64,000 nucleotides of DNA from Nostoc favosum CHAB5714 (GCF_020829495.1 NZ_JAIVFQ010000002.1:1-64000); one strand, 5' to 3'. Counted from the first letter of the stretch, positions 14,608 through 23,324 are shown. Notes: generated from the sequence alone by a model not told the origin. Program-made: numbers and translations.

Positions 14608-14873
14608 ATTGCCTCCCCCAAGTCATCTTTGTAATCGGCGTGGATCAAATCAATTTTGCTTTTTAGCCTATCAAAAGCCTGCTTTGGTGTATTACACAAT
14701 TCCGATTCAATTACTTCAAGCCTAAAAGGATGCTCACAGGAGGCATAACAGTAATTGTCTTCTGTATAAAAGACTTCTAGTAGTAATCCTCGATGTTTCT
14801 CATAAAGTACTGTCATAGTCTCCAAAGGTAAATAACGCCAATGGACTTTTAGAAATTCTATGTAAGCAGACAA
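14604..14873 (-). CDS. Small unknown protein, possibly the 3' part of a frameshifted gene
   Basis: 89 residues from a TTG at 14871-14873, with no good ribosome binding site. The sequence looks like a real protein (YIEFLKVHWRYLPLETMTVL, then EHPFRLEVIESELCNTPKQA). The upstream frame 14800-15024 overlaps its start by 74 bases and loses protein character just where this frame becomes convincing. The two may be one protein of about 135 residues broken by a one-base shift near 14880, or joined by recoding. The function is not recognised. It is coupled to the winged-helix gene downstream. Confidence 0.5.
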   Translation of the reverse strand: MSAYIEFLKVHWRYLPLETMTVLYEKHRGLLLEVFYTEDNYCYASCEHPFRLEVIESELCNTPKQAFDRLKSKIDLIHADYKDDLGEAM

Positions 14874-15024
14874 TAATACAAGCTGCTACAAAAACGTCTG
14901 AAGGTAATTGTTGAAAATTACAATAACCCTCTGTCAAAACTCTGTAGATAGTTTTAGGCGATAAAATGCGCGATACCCGGTCAATAGTAGCATGATAGGG
15001 ATTATCAAATTTCCTAAATTGCAT
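14800..15024 (-). CDS. Small unknown protein, possibly the 5' part of the same frameshifted gene
   Basis: 74 residues. The first 48 (FDNPYHATIDRVSRILSPKT, then EGYCNFQQLPSDVFVAA) look like a folded domain. The remainder (IIVCLHRISKSPLALF) overlaps the next gene out of frame and looks like noise. Its ATG (15022-15024) lies within the CATTGGTCAAAAT repeat. See the overlapping entry at 14604-14873. A genuine overlapping pair, a decayed gene and a recoded gene cannot be distinguished from one sequence. Confidence 0.4.
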   Translation of the reverse strand: MQFRKFDNPYHATIDRVSRILSPKTIYRVLTEGYCNFQQLPSDVFVAACIIVCLHRISKSPLALFTFGDYDSTL

Positions 15025-15047
15025 TGGTCAAAATTCCGTTTTTGTCA
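15022..15047 (-). repeat. CATTGGTCAAAAT...TTTGTCAC repeat, copy 2
   Basis: CATTGGTCAAAAT followed by TCCGT and TTTTGTCAC. It matches copy 1 at 14369-14395 except in the short middle part, and sits at the start of the first gene of the leftward cluster. Confidence 0.6.
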
Positions 15048-15055
15048 CATTTTAA

Positions 15056-15091
15056 CTGTCCAGTGGACACACTAGATATTCCACTGGACAG
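15056..15091. promoter_or_regulatory. Perfect 12-bp-arm inverted repeat near the tRNA end of the element
   Basis: CTGTCCAGTGGA (15056-15067) and TCCACTGGACAG (15080-15091) flank a 12-base spacer. The spacer and right arm contain TAGATATTCCACT (15073-15085), identical to 5423-5435 beside the integrase. On the + strand GAGGCGTTTTTATTT follows, so it could end rightward transcription. Being shared with the integrase region, it may instead be a recombination or operator site. Confidence 0.5.
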
Positions 15092-15221
15092 GAGGCGTTT
15101 TTATTTAAATTAGTCAAAGCTTTAGTGCCGTTTACCCTTGAGAATTGGGGCTTTTGGAGCATGACACCAACTCCATTTAGGCAAGATTTAGGCAAGGGGA
15201 AATAGTGGAGGGCTGGAAGTA

Positions 15222-15294
<73 letters not shown>

Positions 15295-15306
15295 GCACGA
15301 ATAGCC

Positions 15307-15312
15307 ATCATA
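15307..15312 (-). promoter_or_regulatory. Probable -10 box of the tRNA-Lys gene
   Basis: TATGAT on the minus strand, 12 bases upstream of the mature tRNA 5' end. No strong -35 box is seen. Confidence 0.35.
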
Positions 15313-15356
15313 GCAAACTTATGACCGATTTGCCAGTGCCGCGCCCAAAAAACTAA

Positions 15357-17600
15357 TTAAAGCGGGAATTTGAGGGTGAAAGTGGTTTGACCGGCTCGAC
15401 TCTCTACATAAATTGAGCCGCCTAAATGTCTGACCATTTTCTGCACTAATGCCAATTCCAGTCCAGTGCCGCTATGTTTCCAAGGATCATGTTTGGAAAG
15501 GTGATAGAAAGGCTCAAATATCCGTGACAGTTCATTGCTGGTAAGCTCTAGTCCCGAATTGCTAATATTAAGCTCTACTGCTTCCCCTCTCAGGTGAGCA
15601 GAGACTGTGACAGACTCACCTGCTGGGGTATATTTGCAGACATGGTTAAGTAGTTCGGTGATAATCCTCTCCATATCTGTGATATCTGTCTCTAAAAGCG
15701 GGAGTGCAGGATCAACACTCAGGTTTAACTGCTGTCGCTGGCAGTTGGTGAGGTCTCGAAAAGACTCGACAATGGGGTTAAGCCAGCTTTGTAAGTCAAT
15801 GGCAATCAAAGTTGGGGGATCGGGTTCAGCTTCTAGATATGTGAGTGTGAGTAGATCGTTAATTAACTTGCTTTCTCGCGCACACTCGTTATGCAGAATC
15901 TGCAATAGTTGTGGAACTATTTCTATATCTAATATTTCTTCTGGTGTGAGGACACTTTCGAGGGTTTGGACTGCAAGGCTGATGCTAGTTATTGGTGTCC
16001 GCAGTTCTTGGGATAGGTTTCTGAGAAATTGGTTTTTAAGCCGATCGCATTTTTCTAATTCTTTAACCTGTGCCTGGTTTTGTTTGTAAAGCTGGGCTTG
16101 ACGAATGGCGATCGCACATTCACTTGCTACTTGCTGCACTAACTCGATTTCAAATTCATTAAATGCCTCTTGTGTCGGTCTTGTCAACCAAATGTTTCCT
16201 AAAATTCCTTGAGTATCAAAAATTGGACAAGCCATCTGGGACATAACCAACAACTTTGGTTGCCATCCCGGCACAATTTCCAAAAATTGCAAAGGTTGTT
16301 TTTGCAACAGGGGCTGATAAACTTCAAGCCGGTCTGCAATCTGTTTAGTCAATCCTTGACACCGAGGTAGGTTAATGCTGTACTCGTAGGTAATAGTAAC
16401 CAGAGTTTGACAGGTGCTATAGAGTTCGATTTGGCAACGATCAAGGTTGAGTAACTCTGCTAATTCCTGGGTGAGTGTCTGCAATACCTGAGTTTCATCC
16501 AGACTGTCGCGGATTTGTTCTGTCATGCGTCGCACCAAGGCTTCAAAGTTTCGCACCTGCTGCAACTGATTTTTGTGTTTCTGTTTTTGCAACTCTAACT
16601 TTGCTTTGAGATCCTTAAACTGCTGACGAAGTTCTGCCTGTCTGGCAGCAATGCCGATTTGAGTTGCCAACTGAAGAGTCAAGTCAGTTTCTGTTTGCTG
16701 CCATTGACGCGATTGGTGGCAATGCTGGGCAATCAATAGCCCCCACATATCTTGCTCTTTGAAAATCGGTACGACTAGATTGGCTCTCACTTGCAAAGAT
16801 GCCAGAAAATCTATATGGCAAGGATGCAACCCAGCTGCATAAATATCTTCGACAACTTGAATGCAACCTCGCCCGTAGTGTTCTCGATGTTTGCCACTGA
16901 AGCAGGGATCGGTGATGTTTTTTCCCAACAGGGGATCAGTCATAGTTGATTCGGCAATGATTACCCCACTGCCATCAGCCTCGAAGCGATAAATTAGGAC
17001 GCGATCGCAATTCAAAAATTGCCGCAGTTCAATTGTTGTCTGATGCAGAATTGTCTCAAATTCTACAGATTGGTGAATTCGTGCTGCGATCGCTTCTAGC
17101 AGTTGTTCCCGTTCAACCTGGAGTCCGGCTGCTTGTTCTGCTTGCTTCACAGGAGTGATATTGCTACTTGTACCAATCAGTCGATAAATCCTAGAGTTAG
17201 CATCTCGTAGCGGGGTGAGAGTCGTACTCCACCAAGTCGGAACCCCCTGGAATTGCAAACATTGTTCGTAAGAAATAGTTTTGCCGAATAGCACACATTC
17301 AGCATAATGTTGACGCACCTTAGCAGCATCGATTGGGGAGAGAATATCCTCTGGTTTTTTGCCCCGGAGATCATCTGAGCGAATGCCTATCCACTGCTCA
17401 TGAGTGGGATTAAGTGCCACATATCGAAAATCTCCGTCCTCTAGAACATCAACTACAAATATTGATGCTTGCACAGAATCGTACATGCTCAGTATAAACT
17501 GCTCAATACTACTTTTCTCATCTACTTCTGTGCCGAAGAGAATCTGAGGTGGTGATAATTTTGTCAACTCTATAGTTGATTCCGTTGGATTTATATTCAT
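15357..17600 (-). CDS. DXCF-type cyanobacteriochrome with degenerate histidine kinase domain
   Basis: 747 residues. PAS (about 35-150), then a bilin-binding GAF (about 175-325) with the DXCF motif D231-P-C233-F and the canonical chromophore Cys261-His262 in GLHPCHIDFL. A second, ordinary GAF follows (about 365-505), then HisKA (about 520-590) and HATPase (about 630-745). The GAF signature predicts a photoreversible two-Cys sensor of the violet/blue to green/yellow kind. The kinase is atypical: the H-box reads LSQELRTP with Gln531 in place of the phospho-acceptor His; the N-box reads LLNHVCKYTP with His653 where Asn is usual; and the G2 box is GTGLEL instead of GTGLGL. It may therefore act as a pseudokinase or partner for another kinase. 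No response regulator is adjacent. Confidence 0.85.
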   Translation of the reverse strand: MNINPTESTIELTKLSPPQILFGTEVDEKSSIEQFILSMYDSVQASIFVVDVLEDGDFRYVALNPTHEQWIGIRSDDLRGKKPEDILSPIDAAKVRQHYAECVLFGKTISYEQCLQFQGVPTWWSTTLTPLRDANSRIYRLIGTSSNITPVKQAEQAAGLQVEREQLLEAIAARIHQSVEFETILHQTTIELRQFLNCDRVLIYRFEADGSGVIIAESTMTDPLLGKNITDPCFSGKHREHYGRGCIQVVEDIYAAGLHPCHIDFLASLQVRANLVVPIFKEQDMWGLLIAQHCHQSRQWQQTETDLTLQLATQIGIAARQAELRQQFKDLKAKLELQKQKHKNQLQQVRNFEALVRRMTEQIRDSLDETQVLQTLTQELAELLNLDRCQIELYSTCQTLVTITYEYSINLPRCQGLTKQIADRLEVYQPLLQKQPLQFLEIVPGWQPKLLVMSQMACPIFDTQGILGNIWLTRPTQEAFNEFEIELVQQVASECAIAIRQAQLYKQNQAQVKELEKCDRLKNQFLRNLSQELRTPITSISLAVQTLESVLTPEEILDIEIVPQLLQILHNECARESKLINDLLTLTYLEAEPDPPTLIAIDLQSWLNPIVESFRDLTNCQRQQLNLSVDPALPLLETDITDMERIITELLNHVCKYTPAGESVTVSAHLRGEAVELNISNSGLELTSNELSRIFEPFYHLSKHDPWKHSGTGLELALVQKMVRHLGGSIYVESRAGQTTFTLKFPL

Positions 17601-17929
17601 GCGAGAGTCCCTGTCTGGTATTACTGACTCTTCTAGGCGCTCTCTTGTTGTTACGCTTGTAGTAGATGCATAGCGCCTATAGCAAAGTCTTGTCAGCTGT
17701 TGCTCATCGAGATTTGGATCTTTCTCTACTTCTTGTCAGAAATCTAGGAAAGCTAATAGGAGTCAGCTTAACAAATCCTGCTTTTTGAAGGCGAAAACAC
17801 ATTTGCAGATTAGGGCAAACTTACTGAAAATAAGTTTTTAACAGTTTTTTCAGATTGTTGCATATATCTAAGTGCAAGCATCAGTATACATCAACTAAAT
17901 TTACAATTCTTAATAAAGGGAGTGGGAAC
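17601..17929. other. Intergenic, nothing recognised
   Basis: 329 bases between the cyanobacteriochrome gene and the membrane-protein gene, both leftward. It is AT-rich toward the left-hand gene's end and probably holds the cyanobacteriochrome promoter near 17610-17750. No repeat, RNA or ORF of note. Confidence 0.4.
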
Positions 17930-18496
17930 TCACCATCGCAACTTGTGAGCATTCATTCCGGTGAGGATACCAACCAACAGCCAAGTAATAGCTAATCCCA
18001 TGACTTCGCCTAAGAATAACTGCGTCAGGCGGTGTAAGATCATCCCGATAGCAGAACCCACGGGGACAGCAACAGCCCAACTTGCCGAAGAGACAAATAT
18101 CCATCGCCACGCCGCAGGCTGGGGAATTGCCAACCATTGTGCCAATCCAATCCCCAAGCCGCCAAATGCCCCATAAACCGCCCCAGAAAGGATTCTCACA
18201 GGGAAAATCTGAGTGCTAGGGACTATCCAACCCACCGCACCAATACCGATAGCGGTGATGATACTCCAACCCAAAAGACTTGACAAAATCCACCTGATAC
18301 AAAATATAGGTTCTTTGAGAAGACAACCTTGAGGAAGTGCGATCGCAAATCCGCCGATAGCCGCCTCTACTACCCCAATATCTGGCTTTTCGCCAACTTC
18401 GATAAACAGTAAACTTAATAAAAAACCGCCAAAAGTAGCGAAAGTCCACAGCAATATAAAGCTAAATCTAGTATTTCTCGGTGCAAATGGCATCAA
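17930..18496 (-). CDS. Polytopic membrane protein of unknown function
   Basis: 188 residues with about five hydrophobic helices (FILLWTFATFGGFLLSLLFI, then the stretches near residues 65-90, 100-125, 130-150 and 160-180), rich in Gly, Ala, Ile and Trp. No signature residues for a known transporter are visible. Similar small Gly/Trp-rich membrane proteins are common cyanobacterial conserved hypotheticals. Its start overlaps the end of the upstream GH10-like gene by four bases (ATGA), so the two form an operon. Function unknown. Confidence 0.65.
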   Translation of the reverse strand: MMPFAPRNTRFSFILLWTFATFGGFLLSLLFIEVGEKPDIGVVEAAIGGFAIALPQGCLLKEPIFCIRWILSSLLGWSIITAIGIGAVGWIVPSTQIFPVRILSGAVYGAFGGLGIGLAQWLAIPQPAAWRWIFVSSASWAVAVPVGSAIGMILHRLTQLFLGEVMGLAITWLLVGILTGMNAHKLRW

Positions 18497-19740
18497 AGTT
18501 TCTTTGGTTTTAATAGTCTGACAGTTTTAGCATTAAACAGATCAAAAAAAGCTTTGCGTCGCTGTTGGGGTGATTCGGGTACGATGTAACCCCAGAGACT
18601 CTCCCAGTAGAAAAAGGAGATACCGTCAAAATTGCGATCGCGTACAACCTGAACTTGTTCTCTAATTTGTGCTATTTTCACAGGATTACGCACCGTTCCC
18701 GTTGATATACCAATACCTACAGGAATTAGACTTTGAGCCAATTTTATCGATGATTGTTCCAGTTGAGCGATAAAAGAGTTTTTGTCATTTCGATACACCT
18801 GCAAAATTAACTCATTAACTAAACCTTTTTTTACCCAATTTTCCCAATCTTGCAAATAGTATTTGTAGGCAAAAGCTTGATAGTTAGGAGACAGAGATAT
18901 TCTAACTTTGGGTTTAACTGCCTTGACAGCTTGATAGATTTCTGCCATAAAATCAGTAATTTTGTCTGCCCGCCAACGCATCCACTCTGAGTTAAAAGGA
19001 TCAGTTGGGGGACTTTTGCCTTGATGCTCTTGCTGGTAGAGTTCAATAGTGAAGCGATCGTAGCCAAACTGTACCGGCATCCCAAAATGATCGTCAAGCT
19101 GAATACCATCCACATCGTAATTCCTGACTACTTCCAAAATTAGCTCTTGGATAAATTCTTGCACTTGCGGATGTAGGGGATTCAACCAAGCCACCTTACT
19201 AACCAAAACATTATCGATTTCTTCTGGTGGAGCATCTTGGGTAGACTTTATACCTTCTTGCCCAATTGTCAACCAGTCAGGATAACGCCTTGCTAATTGT
19301 GAATAATGCGGCGTCATAAATCCGTATTCAAACCAGGGGATCACTCTCAAATCTTTATTTTTGGCAAGTGTTACTATTTTTGCTAAAACATCCTGTCCAC
19401 CGTGCATGAAATTGAGCAAAGGTTGAGTTTCCGAACCTGTAGTCATTTTAGCTACAGCACTCTTATAAAAAGTATGTCCTCGGTTCCAAACTACAGGATA
19501 AATTGTATTAAAGTTGAGAATCGATAATTGGTTTATAGCACGGTTAATACCCCAAGGAACAAATAGTACACCACTAGCAACATTAGTCAGCCAAACGCCG
19601 CGAATTTCTGTAGTTAATGGACTTGTATTTTGGGAATAAACTGGCAGTGAAGAGACTGAAGAGAGTGAAAAAACTCTTAAAGTGACTACTAATCCCAAAC
19701 ACAGTAAATAATAAACACAACGGTGAGCAACCCGATTCAT
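18493..19740 (-). CDS. Exported GH10-like glycoside hydrolase (GHL10/DUF4015-type)
   Basis: 415 residues. An N-terminal hydrophobic signal or anchor (about 8-30, YYLLCLGLVVTLRVFSLSSV) is followed by a TIM-barrel-like domain starting at ITTEIRGVWLTNV-type sequence (here EIRGVWLTNVASGVLF). Family landmarks are VIPWFEYGFMTPHYSQLARR, the DGIQLDDHFGMPV acidic strand with paired Asp, and ISLSPNYQAFAYKYYLQDW. The family is thought to cleave envelope polysaccharides; the exact substrate is not established. It likely acts at the cell wall or sheath. It is co-transcribed with the small membrane protein 18493-overlapping downstream. Confidence 0.75.
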   Translation of the reverse strand: MNRVAHRCVYYLLCLGLVVTLRVFSLSSVSSLPVYSQNTSPLTTEIRGVWLTNVASGVLFVPWGINRAINQLSILNFNTIYPVVWNRGHTFYKSAVAKMTTGSETQPLLNFMHGGQDVLAKIVTLAKNKDLRVIPWFEYGFMTPHYSQLARRYPDWLTIGQEGIKSTQDAPPEEIDNVLVSKVAWLNPLHPQVQEFIQELILEVVRNYDVDGIQLDDHFGMPVQFGYDRFTIELYQQEHQGKSPPTDPFNSEWMRWRADKITDFMAEIYQAVKAVKPKVRISLSPNYQAFAYKYYLQDWENWVKKGLVNELILQVYRNDKNSFIAQLEQSSIKLAQSLIPVGIGISTGTVRNPVKIAQIREQVQVVRDRNFDGISFFYWESLWGYIVPESPQQRRKAFFDLFNAKTVRLLKPKKL

Positions 19741-20025
19741 TTGTAAGCGTGACCTAGTGCGATCGCAATATATATAACTACAAAATTAAGTTGTAATCCT
19801 CCGGATGATGTAAAGAAATGATGATTCAGAACTCAGGATTCAGAACTCAGGAGTCAGAATATTTGAAATAATGCAGAGCCAATTTTGGTTATAAATATAC
19901 TTAACGATACCAAAACCTGATAAATTATGAATCCTAACTCTTAATTCCTGTACAGACGCGATTAATCGCGTCTCTACTCCTAACTCCTGTACAGACGCGA
20001 TTAATCGCGTCTCTACTCCTAACTC
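19741..20025. repeat. Intergenic spacer with short tandem repeats and two palindrome copies
   Basis: GATTCAGAACTCAGG-type tandem repeats (about 19821-19860) are followed by two tandem 40-base units containing AGACGCGATTAATCGCGTCT (19954-19973 and 19993-20012). These belong to the dispersed palindrome family found six times in this window. Confidence 0.7.
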
Positions 20026-21498
20026 TTAAAATCTTTCCACACCTTCAAATTGCTTGAGTGCCGATGCATTTGCTGCTTCACCACAAGTTCGTGGTGTGGG
20101 GAATATCTTTTCAGGATTTGCTAACCCTTTAGGATTAAAAACTTGCCGTACCCATTGCATAGTTTCTAAATCAACTTGGCTAAACATCTGTGGCATATAG
20201 CATTTTTTCTCTTCACCAATGCCGTGTTCACCAGAAATACTGCCACCAACTTGGACACAAAGTTTGAGAATTTTCCCACCCATTTCTTCTACTTGCTCTA
20301 ATGCTCCAGGCACAGAATTATCATAAAGGATTAGCGGATGAAGATTGCCATCGCCAGCATGAAATACATTAGCAACACGATAACCGTATTGTTCGCTTAA
20401 AGTCTTAATCTCGTGCAGAACATAAGGCAACTGAGTTCGAGGAATTACACCATCTTGCACATAATAATCTGGGCTTAAATGCCCAGCCGCAGCAAAAGCC
20501 GCTTTGCGTCCTTTCCATAATTTCAACCGGGTTTCTGGGTCAGTAGCAGAAGTGACATTTCGTGCCCCATTCTTTTTACAAATTTCAATAACTCGCTGCT
20601 TATTTCCTGCAACTTCCACTTCTAAACCGTCAATTTCTATGAGCAAAATGGCAGTAGCATCGCGGGGATAACAATTAGTTGCTACAACATCTTCAACTGC
20701 ATTGATGCTGAAATTATCCATCATTTCCATACCACCAGGAATAATTCCGGCGCTGATGATGTCAGAAACAGTTGCCCCGGCAGCTTCAATGCTAGTAAAA
20801 TCTGCCAACAGCACACAAATTGATTCTGCACTTTTGAGAATTCGCAAAGTAATTTCTGTGGCAATTCCTAAAGTACCTTCAGAACCAACAAAAACACCTG
20901 TTAAATCATAACCAGGCATTTCTGGAATTTGTCCACCTAAATCGATAATTTCCCCTTCCGGCGTGACAATTTTTAATCCCAAAACGTGGTTAGTAGTAAC
21001 ACCGTATTTGAGACAATGTACACCACCAGAATTTTCGGCAATGTTGCCCCCAATAGAGCAAATAATTTGACTAGAAGGGTCAGGAGCGTAGTAAAAACCA
21101 GCACCACTGACAGCTTGTGTTACCCAACTATTAATCACCCCTGGTTGGACAACTGTTCGTTGATTTTCCAAATCAATGCTGAGGATTTGCCGCATTAAGG
21201 AAGTGACAATTAAAACAGAATCTTCTAATGGCAAAGCGCCGCCAGATAGACCAGTGCCAGAACCGCGTGCTATGAAGGGGATAGAGTATTGGTTGCATAT
21301 TTTCACAATTTGGGCAACTTGTTCTGTAGTTCTAGGTAACACCACCACAGCCGGACGTTGGCGATAGCCAGTTAAACCATCGCATTCATAGGTAATGAGT
21401 TCTTCGCGGCGTTGCACCACACCATTTTTGCCAAGGACAGCCTCGAATGCTTTGAGAATGGGTTTCCAGTTGCGTTGTTTTTTATCTTGGGTAAGCAT
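20026..21498 (-). CDS. glcD: Glycolate oxidase/dehydrogenase FAD subunit
   Basis: 490 residues, the full length for GlcD-type flavoproteins. An FAD-binding PCMH domain covers about 40-220, including RGSGTGLSGGALP near residue 80 and SIGGNIAENSGG near 147. The FAD-oxidase C-terminal domain covers about 225-470, including NVFHAGDGNLHPLI and SISGEHGIGEEK, which carry the His residues of the active site. It oxidises glycolate from photorespiration to glyoxylate, feeding electrons to quinones in cyanobacteria. A D-lactate dehydrogenase activity is the usual alternative in the family. No glcE/glcF neighbour is seen, which is normal in cyanobacteria. Confidence 0.88.
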   Translation of the reverse strand: MLTQDKKQRNWKPILKAFEAVLGKNGVVQRREELITYECDGLTGYRQRPAVVVLPRTTEQVAQIVKICNQYSIPFIARGSGTGLSGGALPLEDSVLIVTSLMRQILSIDLENQRTVVQPGVINSWVTQAVSGAGFYYAPDPSSQIICSIGGNIAENSGGVHCLKYGVTTNHVLGLKIVTPEGEIIDLGGQIPEMPGYDLTGVFVGSEGTLGIATEITLRILKSAESICVLLADFTSIEAAGATVSDIISAGIIPGGMEMMDNFSINAVEDVVATNCYPRDATAILLIEIDGLEVEVAGNKQRVIEICKKNGARNVTSATDPETRLKLWKGRKAAFAAAGHLSPDYYVQDGVIPRTQLPYVLHEIKTLSEQYGYRVANVFHAGDGNLHPLILYDNSVPGALEQVEEMGGKILKLCVQVGGSISGEHGIGEEKKCYMPQMFSQVDLETMQWVRQVFNPKGLANPEKIFPTPRTCGEAANASALKQFEGVERF

Positions 21499-21756
21499 AG
21501 TTTTTTAAAGTTCAAGGTAGATGTTGCAGGCTGGTTAGTATAGCTGTAATTACTATTGTTGCAAGAATAGCAGTCAAAAGTGAGTAAACGCGATCGCTCT
21601 GGGCTTCTGCATTCAGTGTAATGTTATACCATCTTAGTTTTCAGGCGACACATTTTTTGGTTCTCGTCTGTATGAGTTTATTAGTAGGTAAACATTTTGA
21701 GGGGTTGCTGAGGAAGTTTCGGTTAAATTCATTAATGTGTTTGATAACGAAGCTAT

Positions 21757-22464
21757 ATGAATGAGAAGCTGACTCAAAAAATTCAGAATGATTTTGATCG
21801 CATTGCTCTATATGACAAACAGGGATGGGATCATAATAATCACTATCACCATTTTCTACTCAAACAGTTTCCAAAGCAATGTAAAACCGTCTTAGATATA
21901 GGTTGTGGAACAGGTGAATTTTCACGTCTTCTCGCTAAATATGCTGACAGAGTTGTTGCAATTGACTTATCCCCAAATATGATAGAAGTTGCCAAGCAAC
22001 GTTCAAGACAGTATACAAATATTGATTTTCAAGTTGCTGATATATTGCAGTGGGAGTTTCCAGTTGAGCAATTTGATGCGATCGTTTCTATAGCTACAGT
22101 TCATCATCTACCAGTAGAAAACTTGCTGCCCAGCCTGAAAGCTGCTTTGAAGCCTGGTGGCAGTCTAGTGATTTTGGATTTATTAGAGCATGAGAATGTC
22201 CAAGATATGTTGAGCGATTTTGTTGCTGTTCCTCTAAACTGGTTGCTTCAAACGATTAGAAATAGGCGTGTTCAACCGTCATCAGAAGCAGTAGAAGCCA
22301 TGAGAGAGCATCTTCGCACAGACAAGTACTTTACCTTATCGCAAGCACGACGAATTTATACAAGCTTCTTGGGGAAAGCGAAGGTTAGAAAGCACTTATT
22401 TTGGCGTTATTCCGTAGTTTGGAAGAAAGGTAATCTCCCTCAGGTAAGTTCAGCCATTATGTAG
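21757..22464 (+). CDS. Class I SAM-dependent methyltransferase
   Basis: 235 residues. The Rossmann SAM-binding motif I is VLDIGCGTGEFSRLL (about 47-61), with acidic motif II VVAIDLSPNMIEVAK and motif III/post-I QFDAIVSIATVHHLP. The fold is of the Methyltransf_11/UbiE-like type, small-molecule class. The substrate cannot be told from the sequence. It stands alone, divergent from glcD, with a 250-base upstream region. The C-terminal helical segment (QTIRNRRVQPSSEAVEAMRE) might shape the substrate pocket. Confidence 0.8.
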   Translation: MNEKLTQKIQNDFDRIALYDKQGWDHNNHYHHFLLKQFPKQCKTVLDIGCGTGEFSRLLAKYADRVVAIDLSPNMIEVAKQRSRQYTNIDFQVADILQWEFPVEQFDAIVSIATVHHLPVENLLPSLKAALKPGGSLVILDLLEHENVQDMLSDFVAVPLNWLLQTIRNRRVQPSSEAVEAMREHLRTDKYFTLSQARRIYTSFLGKAKVRKHLFWRYSVVWKKGNLPQVSSAIM

Positions 22465-22554
22465 TTTTTGGATACGCGATACAAAGTTAGTTACTGTTTT
22501 ACTACATGCAATCAATTAACCTAGAAATAACGCTCTTAAATACTGGATAAAATC

Positions 22555-23262
22555 ATGGTTCAGCAAGTTTTAATCAATGATGATGATTACTATGTGCCAG
22601 ATGCCAACCAGCTAGTCACTGAAGATGATACGCCTGTGGACAATTTTGCATCTGAAAAACAACAACGTCTCTTGGTTGGCTCTCTTTACAGTACTCTACA
22701 GCAGCAGACTTTTTTAGCAGCAGCTAATGTCGGTATTTACCATACAGACGGTCAACCTGCAATTGTACCCGATATCTTTCTCAGCTTCGATGTTCAAGTA
22801 CCTCAAAATTGGTGGGAAAAACAAAATCGCTGTTATATGGTTTGGCGTTTTGGTAAACCTCCAGAAGTCGTGATTGAAATTGTCTCTAATAAAGAAGGTG
22901 ATGAACTTGGCAAAAAGCTGAAAATTTATGAACAAATGCGGGCTAGTTATTACATCGTATATGACCAGAATCAGCAATTAGGAGAAAAAGTACTACGCGT
23001 TTATGAACTTAGAGGAAGGCGCTACTTTGAAACTTCAGAAAATTGGTTAGAACAAGTTGGTTTAGGTGTAACTTTGTGGGAAGGGAAATTTGAAGATAGA
23101 CAAGATACTTGGTTACGCTGGTGCTACCAAGATGGTAATGTTTTATCGACTGGAGATGAACACGCCGAACAGGAACGACAACGTGCCGAACAAGCAGAAC
23201 AACGCACCCAATTGCTAGCAGATAGGCTACGGGCTATGGGCGTAGATCCCGACACTATCTAG
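22555..23262 (+). CDS. Uma2-family (DUF820) PD-(D/E)XK nuclease-like protein
   Basis: 235 residues. The Uma2 core is present: the acidic strand GQPAIVPDIFLSFDV, followed by PPEVVIEIVSNKEGDELGKK carrying the E-V-S motif and catalytic-type Lys, and the MRASYYIVYDQNQQLG strand. A Glu/Arg/Gln-rich tail (EQERQRAEQAEQRTQLLADR) is a common extra coiled coil. The family is very expanded in filamentous cyanobacteria, and its true function is unclear; defence or mobile-element-associated nuclease is suspected. It is followed by a bidirectional terminator. Confidence 0.8.
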   Translation: MVQQVLINDDDYYVPDANQLVTEDDTPVDNFASEKQQRLLVGSLYSTLQQQTFLAAANVGIYHTDGQPAIVPDIFLSFDVQVPQNWWEKQNRCYMVWRFGKPPEVVIEIVSNKEGDELGKKLKIYEQMRASYYIVYDQNQQLGEKVLRVYELRGRRYFETSENWLEQVGLGVTLWEGKFEDRQDTWLRWCYQDGNVLSTGDEHAEQERQRAEQAEQRTQLLADRLRAMGVDPDTI

Positions 23263-23275
23263 GACACTCAACTGT

Positions 23276-23303
23276 AAAGACGCAAAGTTTTTTTTGCGTC
23301 TTT
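23276..23303. terminator. Bidirectional terminator-like hairpin between the Uma2 gene and miaA
   Basis: AAAGACGCAAA (23276-23286) and TTTGCGTCTTT (23293-23303) form a perfect 11-bp stem around a T-rich loop, between two converging genes. Confidence 0.7.
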
Positions 23304-23324
23304 GCATGAGCAAAAAAATTCTCA

